A DNA stretch of 64,000 nucleotides from Nematopogon swammerdamellus (taxonomy: Eukaryota > Arthropoda > Insecta > Lepidoptera > Adelidae). A program made the position numbers and the translations under genes. Below the pieces are notes generated by a model. The model did not search any database, was not told the DNA's origin, and saw only the letters and a program-made list of their open reading frames with translations. Numbering within the stretch: position 1 is the stretch's first letter; every line of letters starts with the position of its first letter. The stretch covers positions 14,749,523-14,813,522 of the forward strand of contig OX336342.1 in NCBI GenBank assembly GCA_946902875.1. Reading direction: 5' to 3'. Positions 1-11,400 of this stretch are shown here, one piece after another.

Positions 1-327
1 TTTTCTCGCTAATAATATTACCAATTGGAAATAGTAATTACTTACAAAAATTCTAAATATTATCATAGCTCATAAAATATACATTTATATTATAGCGTTT
101 CGTTACCTACTTTAATTAAAACTAAACTATATTAAGTACTCAAAAATTATTCTAACTTTTAATTTGCATTAACTACTTATCCTATGTAGAAACAATCATA
201 CAATGCAAGCACATTTATATGTAGTTTTCATGACAATGCTTGTTATTGATCTGATCAATGTGCATCACGTAGATTATAACCGCAGAGCAGCGATCGGCGA
301 TAGAAGTTTCTAAGTTTGGATGTATGT
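1..327. other. AT-rich noncoding sequence
   Basis: Nothing recognisable. It lies downstream of the last identified Ig-gene exon on the minus strand, so it may be intron or 3' flank of that gene. Confidence 0.5.
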
Positions 328-392
328 ATATATTCTTTATTGAACACCAATTTATAAAAATTTGGCGAGCTTAATGCCGCGAGGCATTCTAT
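328..392 (-). mobile_element. LINE 3'-tail remnant
   Basis: Read on the minus strand it gives 'gaatgcctcgcggcattaag ... caataaag', the same kind of 3' end seen at 6905-7001 and 34850-34920. This is a short polyadenylation-type tail without coding sequence. Confidence 0.4.
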
Positions 393-517
393 TCTAACTA
401 TGTAGGAGGTAATCTCTGAAAATACTCATACGATTTAAAAATTTATTTGATAAATTTTTAGAAGGTACCTTCAGGATGGACATAGGCTATGCGAGCGAAA
501 CCGCGGGCAAAAGCTAG
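393..517 (+). mobile_element. Helitron 3'-end fragment
   Basis: It ends GCGAGCGAAACCGCGGGC followed by AAAAGCTAG|T, matching the Helitron 3' terminus (CTAG then T) seen intact at 42774 and 55653. The phrase 'ggacataggcta' upstream also occurs inside the 52.3-kb element. The 5' end is not recognisable. Confidence 0.6.
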
Positions 518-528
518 TAAGGTATATA

Positions 529-850
529 ACGACGCCCATAGATATTAGGACGTATTCGGGAGTTGCGAATGCCATGCCGGACTGACAGGTTCATGCCACT
601 ATTCATGCCCCTCTTGAAGGACCCGAGACTGTATTTGGGATATGGGCAGGGAGAGCGTTCCAGAGTTTACCGGTTCTGTAGAGGAAAGATCTGAAGAACA
701 GATTGGTATGCATCCGCGGTACGGCAAAGAAACGATTTTGAGGAACGATGGGTTCTCAAAAGCCCAATGTCAACAATATGAGTATGCTCGGTTTTGGGTC
801 CTACTCACTTGACCCCTTTGGAACAGATGCCCGATCGGGTCTAGGTGTAA
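529..850 (-). pseudogene. LINE reverse-transcriptase C-terminal remnant
   Basis: Minus-strand translation, with stops and frameshifts, gives pieces like KRFLCRTAD, YSLGSFKRG and VRHGIRN. These match the RT-protein C terminus also found at 20080-20305 (SFLCRTARVWNCLP), 29980-30240 (KYSLGSFKRGVNRHLSGWHG) and 58880-58985. It is a dead fragment. Confidence 0.6.
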
Positions 851-1540
851 AGGTCATTTATGTAAAATAAAATATTTGACTATACTTAAACATTTAAATT
901 ATTAAAACTGCACTAATTTCTACGATATTATGACTTTATGACAGTGAGATAATTTAGTTGTCTGTCCATTAAGGCCATGTAACAGGCAAACAGATAACGG
1001 ATCCCTTTATACATGCTTTATACCATTGTGGGTACGGAACCCTAAAAGTAATAAAATAACACAGCACACAAACATCTCCCACAGTTGCAACCACTTGCGG
1101 TAAGTTCGAATCAAGATAAATCCCGCAAATGTTTTAAACAGTCATACATCGGGCTTGCGGCAACATTCTCACTATAAACTGATGCGTAACAGTTATAAAG
1201 CTAACGATAATATACGACAAACGGCCGACGCTCAACGCCTCTGCTGCAGCGAATATGTTCAAATTGTGTTTTAGTGGGGAGTTATGCTTAGCCTAATCGT
1301 AGTATCAGCGAGGGCCTTCGTCTCAGTTAGCTCTCGTTATCCTAAACGGTTTATAACCAGAATGTACTTACAGTAAGCATGTATGTATAAAATTGAATTT
1401 ACGTCGAATTTGCATGATATCTTGGGGAAATCTCTGGGTTAGTGGAACTACACACAGTATTACAATTTGCGATGATAAAAGCACAAGAAAAAATAAACAG
1501 ATGCCATTTTAGTAACAGTGAATTATGAAATGAAGGGAAG
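851..1540. other. Noncoding, no recognised feature
   Basis: AT-rich sequence with no exon-like GC-rich block and no repeat family that recurs clearly elsewhere in the window. Confidence 0.5.
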
Positions 1541-1631
1541 CACTGACATGGCACCTAGTTCATCCGGTGTTAGGGGCTGACTTCACGGATGTTGTAGGTG
1601 ATGTAGCCAAACGTGTCAGTTTTCATAAAAA
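1541..1631 (+). mobile_element. SINE 3' fragment
   Basis: It contains the family 3' module (gaagggaagcactgacatgg; ggatgttgtaggtgatgtag) and ends in an A-run. The tRNA-like and 5S-like head is missing. Confidence 0.7.
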
Positions 1632-1690
1632 AAACAGTTTTCTTTCGCACTATCTGACCAACTTTCCTTTCATTAGCTCTCTTAATTAAC

Positions 1691-3230
1691 AAACCAATTA
1701 CACATTTTAGATTTTAAAGCTTGCGCCACACATTGGCCAAATAAAGCAAACATTATAGTTTTATCGCTTTTGGGGTTCCGTGCCGTACGCGTACCAATTA
1801 CACTTTTTAGATTTTAAAACTTCCTCCACACATTGGCCAAATAAAGCAAACATTATTGTTTTATCTCTTTTGGGGTTCCGTGCCGTACGCGTACCAATTA
1901 CACATTTTAGATTTTAAAACTTGCTCCACACATTGGCCAAATAAAGCAAACATTATTGTTTTATCTCTTTTGGGGTTCCGTGCCGTACGCGTACCAATTA
2001 CACATTTTAGAATTTAAAACTTGCTCCACACGTTGGCCAAATAAAGCAAACATTATAGTTTTATCTCTTTTGGGGTTCCGTGCCGTACGCGTACCAATTA
2101 CACTTTTTAGATTTTAAAACTTCCTCCACACATTGGCCAAATAAAACAAAGATTATAGTTTTATAGTTTTATCTCTTTTGGGGTTCCGTGCCGTACGCGT
2201 ACCAATTACACTTTTTAGATTTTAAAACTTGCTCCACACGTTGGCCAAATAAAGCAAACATTATAGTTTTATCTCTTTTGGGGTTCCGTGCCGTACGCGT
2301 ACCAATTACACTTTTTAAATTTTAAAACTTCCTCCACACGTTGGCCAAATAAAACAAAGATTATAGTTTTATAGTTTTATCTCTTTTGGGGTTCCGTGCC
2401 CTACGCGTACCAATTACACTGTTTAGATTTTAAAACTTGCTCCACACGTTGGCCAAATAAAGCAAACATTATAGTTTTATCTCTTTTGGGGTTCCGTGCC
2501 GTACGCGTACCAATTACACATTTTAGATTTTAAAACTTGCTCCACACGTTGGCCAAATAAAGCAAACATTATAGTTTTATAGTTTTATCTCTTTTGGGGT
2601 TCCGTGCCGTACGCGTACCAATTACACTTTTTAAATTTTAAAACTTGCTCCACACGTTGGCCAAATAAAGTAAACATTATTGTTTTATCTCTTTTGGGGT
2701 TCCGTGCCGTACGCGTACCAATTACACATTTTAGATTTTAAAACTTGCTCCACACGTTGGCCAAATAAAGCAAACATTATAGTTTTATAGTTTTATCTCT
2801 TTTGGGGTTCCGTGCCGTACGCGTACCAATTACACTTTTTAAATTTTAAAACTTGCTCCACACGTTGGCCAAATAAAGTAAACATTATTGTTTTATCTCT
2901 TTTGGGGTTCCGTGCCGTACGCGTACCAATTACACATTTTAGATTTTAAAACTTGCTCCACACGTTGGCCAAATAAAGCAAACATTATAGTTTTATCTCT
3001 TTTGGGGTTCCGTGCCGTACGCGTACCAATTACACATTTTAGATTTTAGAACTTCCTCCACACATTGGCCAAATAAAACAAAGATTATAGTTTTATAGTT
3101 TTATCCCTTTTGGGGTTCCGTGCCGTACGCGTACCAATTACACTTTTTAGATTTTAAAACTTGCTCCACACATTGGCCAAATAAAGCAAACATTATAGTT
3201 TTATCTCTTTTGAGGTTCCGTGCCGTACGC
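1691..3230 (+). repeat. Tandem array, 15 units of 100 or 108 bp
   Basis: Units start at about 1691, 1791, 1891, 1991, 2091, 2199, 2299, 2407, 2507, 2615, 2715, 2823, 2923, 3023 and 3131. Each runs from 'accaattacac' through 'cacattggccaaataaagca' to 'ggggttccgtgccgtacgcg'. Units differ by a few substitutions. The 108-bp version carries an 8-bp duplication (atagtttt) and alternates with the 100-bp version over much of the array. The last unit passes directly into a dispersed repeat that shares the ggttccgt...acgcg segment. Confidence 0.95.
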
Positions 3231-3586
3231 GTACGGAAGCCTATTACTAAGCCTTAGCCGTCCGCCTGTTTGTTCTACCTTTAAAAACTTTTAAACCGTA
3301 ATAGCTAGCCGGTTGACATTTTCAAAGACTAATATGGCTGATATCTTAAAAACAATTTAAAAAAAGAAAAAGAAAAAAATTCAAGGACTCCATACAAGGA
3401 GTATGTTTTATTTAGTTTTTTTTTTGCTCTATCGTAAAAACAGAAATACAAAGCTACAATCGTCAAATTTTGGTGTGATTATAATGCAATCTCTGAAGTA
3501 AAACAACAAATAATAATAAAAACAGGATAATTTCGTGGCGGTACGGAACCCTCGGTGTGCGAGTCCGACTCGCACTTGGCCGTTTT
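3205..3586 (+). repeat. Dispersed repeat family A (GGTTCCGT...CTTGGCCG)
   Basis: It starts ggttccgtgccgtacgcg, then 'cctattactaagcc', 'aaaccgtaatagctagccgg', a mid section with A-runs, and ends 'gcgagtccgactcgcacttg' plus gccgtttttt. The same layout recurs at 8190, 13539, 23838, 62938 and 63703 (+) and at 6606, 26250 and 47882 (-). No coding capacity or clear target duplication was seen. It is a common, unclassified lepidopteran interspersed repeat. Confidence 0.8.
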
Positions 3587-3589
3587 TTC

Positions 3590-4249
3590 TATTGCTTACT
3601 TAGAACGAGATAATATTTTGGGAAAGCAGCGTTTTTCTATTATTGATTAGACGTAAAGTTATATTTAAGTATACCTAAGTTAAGATGTACTGTAAATTTG
3701 TCCTACCTGTCTGAGAACCCAATAAATAAATAAATACTTCTATAATGTTTGCATTTTTATTTGGTCAACGGGAGAAGCCAAAATCAATAAAAATATTATC
3801 TAATCTTATTATGACTAGCTTGCCTATTTTTATAATGATATATATTACAACGCATTATTTCTAGCTATAAATATAATAATCTACAGTCAAGCTTATAATA
3901 CTATAAACATAATACTGTTATTATTTCATTTATTTAATTTCAAATTCAATTCGTATTCACATTTATATGTTATTTATCTTGTTTATTGCCTCTCCAGCCA
4001 AATACTAATGTTTAATTTAATCTATGATAATAATACATTTATAAATTTCAGGATATAAGTACGTTTAGAAAACTGAACACGACCAAAGATAAAACTAAGC
4101 AGGCAGGTAGTTTCAAAGTCACAGCTGCCCCCAGCGCTCGCAGTTTTAGATCTGTAATAGATTAAAAAAAAAATTGTGAAATTATTTAGTGAACTCTCCT
4201 CGATCGAATGTTGGATATTTTCAGGGATATTATTGTGTGCGGGAAAAGC
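3590..4249. other. AT-rich noncoding sequence
   Basis: It contains a short (aaat)n tail at about 3722-3736 preceded by 'tgtcctacctgtctgagaac', possibly another retroelement end. Nothing else is recognised. Confidence 0.4.
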
Positions 4250-4552
4250 TGTCAGCCTCGCTCGGTAGCTCAGTGGTGCGGTCGGCGGTCAGTACTTGGA
4301 TGGGTGACCGCTCGACTGTTGGAGGCTGACCGTGGTTCGGATTCCACGTAAAACTGTAGGTCATTTTCCTTCTTACCCTACTAGGTGGTAGGGTTTATCC
4401 CGCCCGGGTCGGTACCATCGCACTGAATGAAACGTCGTCGTCGGTCGAAACGGCTATGTAAATAGTTCGTGTGTTCACCCGGTGTTATGGGCTGACATCA
4501 CGGATGTTGTAGGTGATGTAGCCAACCGTGTCAGTTTCCTTAAAAAAAATAA
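4250..4552 (+). mobile_element. SINE copy, head complete but internally deleted
   Basis: It has the tRNA-like start (cggtagctcagtggtgcggt), the 5S-like segment (ggtcagtacttggatgggtg) and the 3' module ending in an A-run. The central 'ttccgtccagttcagtgtag...cacctag' block is absent at about 4470. Confidence 0.85.
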
Positions 4553-5162
4553 GATTTTTCAGGTTATTTGCAGCCAGAAAAAGTATTGTTTTGTACTTCA
4601 GGTCGTAACGCACAATACTTCTTTAGCTATTATGATAATAGAAAGTGGCCTCATGTTTAATTTTAAATTAATAAATTGCGTACCGATAACTGAGTTCTCC
4701 ATTGAACCGTCGATGATGGAGTTCATTCTTGTATCTAAAAACACAAAAAGAAAATTATTTCACAAGCAAATAGCAAATTGAATAATTGTTAAATCCTGGC
4801 GGTTTATTCAAAATATTTCAAAATTAATTTATTCTGATATTATAAACTTATTTTGTGGGTATGTAGACGGAGGGAAGATGTAGAGACTGACAGAGGCAAA
4901 TAGTTATAAAAATGTCATCAAAAATATTAAACCAAATAATTAATGGCTCAATTAGTACATAATATAATTATATGTACCTTGTCCACTCCTTATCACCGGC
5001 GGTGACATTGCTGTAAACAAGACGTTTTAGTGTTACATAAATGATTCAAATGACAGAAGATTTCGAGTCCTTCATCGAAATCTGGACCTTCTAAAGACAA
5101 TCTGGAAAATCAATCAACTGCACTCTAACCAATACGATATCCATGCACAAGGTAATAATGGA

Positions 5163-5263
5163 GAAAAATAGAACAAATGAAAACGAAACGGAACGCAACT
5201 TAACGAAACTGGACTGAACGGAAGTGATCGGAACAGAACGGAACGAAATATAATAGAACAGAA
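5163..5263 (+). repeat. Degenerate pentamer-like repeat (gaacg/gaaca)
   Basis: Loose repetition of 'gaacggaacgaaa'-type words runs over about 100 bp beside exon f. It is probably a decayed retroelement tail microsatellite. Confidence 0.4.
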
Positions 5264-5335
5264 ATGATTATGTATTGCACGCCAATAAAGTCACAATGTA
5301 ATTAATGTTGACAAAGGTGATTGTAAACATCTTAC

Positions 5336-5485
5336 GGTAAACTTTGATAGAGCCCTCTGTGTCTCCGAGTGAGTTCTTAGAGACGCACTTGTAGGTGCCG
5401 AAGTCCTTGCTGGAGATGTTCCGGATCACCAGCTTCATCAGCACCTTGTACAGATTTTCCACCTTCTGCGGCTCAAAGTCCCCTC
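5336..5485 (-). CDS. Ig gene exon f: second half of Ig domain 3
   Basis: This 150-nt exon encodes GDFEPQKVENLYKVLMKLVI, RNISSKDFGTYKCVSKNSLG and DTEGSIKVYR. It supplies the second Ig3 cysteine (GTYKCVSKNSLG) and an NIS glycosylation site. The acceptor is CTTTTCTGATCAG|GA and the donor is TACC|GTAAGA. It ends after one base of a codon, so at least one more exon follows, expected to hold a linker and a hydrophobic GPI-attachment tail. I could not find that exon between 1 and 5335. Confidence 0.94.
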
Positions 5486-8400
5486 CTGATCAGAAAAGAT
5501 TGCTTGAAGTTCATTTTATATATTGGTTGTAATTTAACGTATCTTCAAAATTTTAATATGAAAATTAATAAATTTGTAATCATAACCCTTAACATCTAAA
5601 CCGTTTTCTTCATTCAAACATTTATACATAAAGTCATAAAGTCTACTATTTCGTATTTGTGTAAGACTTGGTTAATTTATACCACTTTATTTAATTTATT
5701 TAAATCTGTTACATTCTTTAATTTGTTATTTGTTTTGAAAGCTCATTCAATAAGTGCAATATGTGAATTCTATACGGCTAAGTATTATAATTATTTATGC
5801 CTGGTGTGGACCAGTGACAATGAACGATCAACCCGTATTGTCATTGGCTCTGTATTGTGCACTACTTAATTCATTGTGGACCTGTGTGTATATTATGTTG
5901 TATGTATTGGATTTGAACAGATAATAGGGATAGGAGTTAAGTACGTTTGGTACCGTATCATAAAGATATGTAGTAAATAGCTAGTTACAAGGATTTTGTC
6001 GAATTTGGCCTAAAATTCCATTTTTCTTACTTTCTTATAATTACTATTTTCTGTAGCCGGTACGACCAAAGGCAAGCACTGACATGTACCTTGGATTGGC
6101 AGAAAAATGGTACAGAAATACTATTCCTATTAATTTAAGTGAGCTATTGTTGAGCTATACGAGTATGAATATATATAATTTGGCCTCGGAAGCGGCTCTA
6201 ACGATTCGATGAAAAGTTGTGTTTAGACGTTTGTAATGTTTGATTTACCTTCGAAGTTTATCTAGATAGGTGACATGCTTGAAAAAAATTATTTTCACAA
6301 AAAAAATCAAAATATCATGTTGTACGCTCAGTTCTATCCTAGTATTATGTACGAGGGAAAATATAATTGTAAAACGCACGACCAGCTGTCAGTCGGCTTA
6401 GTCATAACGTGGATCATGTATTCGGTGGATTATTATAAGGGCTATACTATCCGAGGAGGTTAAGCGGCGCACAAAAGGACATCGGGATGGCCTCTTGCGC
6501 TGCTATAGGAGAACCGCGCTCGAGTTCCTGAAGCAGCGCATCAGTATGGACATCCAGAGAGAAAATGACAAACTTTATGGGCCTAACCGTACTAAACCTT
6601 GCTACTAAACCGGCCAAGTGCGAATAGGGCTCGCGAACCGAGGTTTCTGAACCACAAAAAAAAAACGTTGAAAAAAAACACGTTTCTTTTGTGGTTTAAT
6701 TTTTTATTTATTTTTTCTTTATTTTTTTATTATTTGTTATATGCGCCATAATAACACATGTTCTGTGAAAATTTCAATGAGCTAGCTATTACGGATAAAT
6801 ACATAGAAGATAGAGCCATCGGACGGACGGACGGACAGACAGACGGGGCGTAGACTTAGTGGTAGGCTTCCTTACGGGGTACGGAAACCTAAAAGTATTC
6901 TGCAATATATGTTAGAAAATGCCTAGAGGCATTAAGTGTTACCTTTTGCCCATATTCTATTTGAGTGCAATAAATATATACAATACAATACAATACAATA
7001 GAACCCGAACTATAAAAGAAGCTAAGATTGTGAAGATTGATTCAGGAAGCCGTGCGAGCGCGGTTCTCCTGAAGCAGCGCATCAGTATGCCCAGCCAGAG
7101 AGAAAATGCCACTAGCTTGGTAAAGGGCCCATATCATCTCCCTTAGAGGGCTATGTTTACTATATTTTAGTTTTTAGTTAGTTATATTGTATAATTGCTT
7201 TATGTAGGTCCATTTTATGTCATTATTTATATTGATTTCTACTTTTGATATTTATTTTTTAGATAATCTTGTTTTATAGAAAGCGCAATGCCATATAGTC
7301 GCGCAATCCTTAAGAGCGCGGTACTACAGCATCAAAATGCTGACTGAATTGAAACTGATTGAATAGTGAAGCGTTCGCTTGTTTTTTTATAGTACTTGTT
7401 CAAAGTTTGTTCAACCAATTTATATTACACGAATATTCAAATCTGTCAAAAGAAGTAAAATTTTATCTTACATCATCTGCAATTAGTAGGTATAAACTAA
7501 AAATAATGTTTTAGAAAGCTGCAATTTCGAAACAAAGAGAGCATTTCGGAGTATTTAGGACCATTTAGTAGTAGGTACGTTTGTGATTTTTTTTTTTCAA
7601 ATATTAATTGACACAAATAAAAATAAAAATCTGTCACCAACTTTTAAATATGGTCAACTTTTAGGCAGGATTTTTTAATATATATAATTTTGAAACTCCT
7701 TGAACAAAAAACCGAAACGAAAATGTGGCAAATTTTGCAAATTGTGCCTCACGCTGTAGTACCGCAGTCTTCAGATGTCTAACGACGCCCATGGGCATTC
7801 AATCGTGTGCGGGAGATGCCGGTTCGCCACGCGTATTCACCACCCGATACTTCTTTGTAATATTTATTCTTCCTACAATGACATAATATACATAGAATTG
7901 TTGAAAATTAAATACGCCGAGATATATTTTTACTAACGGGTAACCTTCGAAATAAATCCAAGACCTTGATAAAACTACCTTCTGTACTAAATACCTGCTT
8001 TATTACTAAGCTATTTCAATTTACTCTGGCGCCTTGGCAATCCAAGGTCTCGCTTTGAAAGACCAAATTATCAATAAAGTAATCAGTTAGTGTATAAGAT
8101 TACATTACTTTTAGTCATTTATTTAGTTATTTGAAATGTTTAAGTTTAGAGTCTTGAGACAGTACTTTCAACTCAATATATTTTTAGATTTTCGTACCCC
8201 GTATGGAAGCCTATTACTAAACATACAACGTCTGACTGACTGCTGTCTGTCTGTCCGTCCGTCCGTCCGATGGCTGTATCTGTGGAACCGTAATAGCGTT
8301 ATTATGATACGTCTTATTATGGCGGACTTAACAAAAAATATAAAACATCCCATACAAGAAACGGGTCCCCATACAAGAAACGTGTTTTTTCAACGTTTTG

Positions 8401-11400
8401 TTTTTGTGCGCGCGTCCTACTCGCTTTTGGGGGTTTTTCTACTTGTATATTAATACAGTCATTGTTCATCTTAATCTTTTATCGTTTATATTAATAAAGA
8501 CATTTGATTTGATTTGTTTAAACAATATGGCCATTAGGGACAAAATAATCAAACAGAGCGACAATAATATTGGCTGATATTCTGTTTCGTTCAGTGTAGC
8601 CGACACGAGCAAAGGGAACCACTAATATGTGATGGCCTTCCAGGTGACAGACAGAGCAACTAGGAGTAATGGTCTAACATCACGGGTGTGTCGTACGTAG
8701 GTGATGTAGCCAACCATTTCAAGTTAAAAAACACTGTATGCCAAAGTGCATGCCGCGCCAGGTCCTCGCTAATCCTGCGTGAGTGATACAGAGTCATTGA
8801 CAGTGGCGGTGCTAGACGAAATGTAGACGTCAGCGACATCAACTTTGCGAGGCCTCTTACATTTCCCAGTCAGAAAGAAAACGATCAATAGAATGACACT
8901 GATGTATGAGTAATGAGTTTTATTGCTAATCAAATGTAGACAAAAATTACATGAACAATCTCAAATTAAAAAAATTAATAACCCAACAAGCAATAGCCCA
9001 AATTGTGCGACCATATTTTCATGAGAATTTTTCGCGCGATCCCAAAGGAAGTCAGCTATGGTAAACGATTTTTTGCGAGGCCCCCTCAGGCGCTCGCCAA
9101 CGTCGCCGACGCGTAGCGCCGCCACTGGTCATTGAACACAGTTTTTGCGCCTCCCGAAGAGCCGTATGAAGCGCATATTGAATGCATATCCCGGGCTGCT
9201 CGATTAATAAACAATCGTTTGTCCACCGACATGAATAGACGGATTTCAGTTCGGCCAACTCCGCCGCGCCGCCGTGAATGAAAACTGTGTGTGCTTTGCG
9301 TACGATAAAATAGAATATTGTGTGAAGTCAAATATATAGGTACATATATAGTACTTTTGCTGCTGTAAAATATTTTAGTGTTTTACGTTGTCGTAATAAA
9401 CAAAACAAAAGTCATAATTGTTTAATACAATTTTATCTAGGTACTGACTAGACGACGCTATATAGTCCGTCATCAAGATCTACCATTATGCCAAATTTCA
9501 AGTTTTACCGCTACTTAGTTTTTGAGAAAAACTTATGTGATAAACGGACGGACACGGGAGTGAACTTATAAGAGCTCCGCTTTTCAATTCTTGAGTTCTT
9601 TTTTTAAATTTTTTTTTATATGGAAAATGACACGGTTGGCTACATCACCTTCAACATCCGTGATGTCAGCCCATAACACCGGGTGAACTAGGGTGCCACG
9701 TCAGTGCTTCCCTTCATTTCATGAGACGAAAAACACGAACTATTACATAACCATTTTGACCGACGTTTCGTTCAGTGCGGTGGTACTAACCCGGCCGGGA
9801 TATACCCTACCACCTAGTAAGGTAAGAAGGGAAGGGACCTACAGTTAAACGTGGAATCCGAACCACGGTCAGCCTCCAACGGTCGACCGGTCACCCATCC
9901 AAGTACTGACCGCGCCCAGGTGTGCCTATTAACATTGGACCGACCGCACCACTGAGCTACCGAAGCTGACAAAAGTTCTGTCACATGATTCATTATTTTG
10001 ATATTTGTGACATTAACAATCCCTTATCAATCTTAAAATAATAAATAGTAGTTACTATTTTTACTCGAATAAATATGGCATAATTTGCCGGATGCCGTAG
10101 AAAAAAATTATGTGTATGGGAGAGCTAAGATTTATCCAAAAAGATTCACCGCCCAAAGGTAGAGTAGGTTCTAAAATGTATCTAGAACTTTGTTACAATG
10201 ACATAGCTTTTTGTGTGGTGACGTGGTCCTCTGTAGAGGAAACCACAGACGAGGCTTTTATGCGGACATCTTACATTCAGTACCTACCTACAAAGCTCCA
10301 TCTAAAAATTGTTCCGAATAAAGCGAAACAAGGATCACACACGTGTTGCTTACAGAGATGTTAGTTAGGGGTGGTTAGGGTCTTAATCCCGTAATAAATG
10401 AATGATTTAATTATAACGGTACAGGCGTACCTTCCTGTTTAACCCATTATTAATTATTTTGTAAATCCGGCTCCACTCAATTTGGAGGGGATTAGTGAGA
10501 ATAACTCTGCAATGAATGTTATAAAGTGTTTCGTGTTTACCTGCTTTTGGGAGTTTTTCAACTGGTTTATGTTGAAATGAAATAAAATCAAATTGATGTT
10601 TATTTTTCATAGCATACAATTACAAACACAAACAATAATTGTTTAATTTTGTTAACAATAATAAATTATTACACAATTTATTTATTTATGATCTGAAGGC
10701 ACATAAAATGCACTTAGATTGGCCAGAGCTTAAATTTTAGGCAAAAAACACAATATTACAAAAGTATCCAATCTATGAAAAATAGGTTCTGGGCATTTGA
10801 TGCTGAGCCGAGAACTACCCAAACACTTAAAGTTGTACTATCTCCGTCAGTGTGAAGTCAAAAGCTAAAAAATCCTTTAATTCTGAATGGACAAGTATGT
10901 ATGTATATATTTAGGTATTATGTATTATATAAATTGTAATTCATATGTATTTAATTTAATCTATAAATAGTAATTTATACGTTTAATGTAACTAGTATGT
11001 ACTTATATGTAGTGTATATTATAGTATATATTATAGTTATTTTCCTTATATTATATTTTACATTCCCACACTCAAGTCTTTTGCTACTACCTACTTATAT
11101 CTCGCAACATACGACTCTCAAACATCCAAAGGTTGACTGGGAGAAATCCCTGTAAGGGATAAGTCCGCCTTTGCCCCTCATGTAAATTTCTTATTGTGTG
11201 TTTATGTTAAATGTTTTTTGGAGCAATAAAGTATTTCTATCTATCTATCTACCCAGCATCGCTAACTTTAAGCCCAGCCTCCAGAATGCTCTATTTAATC
11301 AACAGCTATAATATATTTTTTAAACAAATAGATGTTATTAATATTAATATAATATAGTAACAATATGAAAATGAGCAATTAACATATAACACAGCTAACG

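Noticed and set aside
1691..3230. CRISPR-like array
   Set aside because: Units are continuous near-identical repeats with no unique spacers, in an insect genome.
4062..4140. C-terminal exon of the Ig gene on the minus strand
   Set aside because: The GC-richer patch lacks a frame with a linker plus hydrophobic tail after a suitable acceptor.
4254..4340. Possible tRNA or 5S rRNA gene (tagctcagtggt; cagtacttggatgggtgacc)
   Set aside because: The same block recurs in many SINE copies with the same 3' module and A tail, so these are SINE heads, not structural RNA genes.
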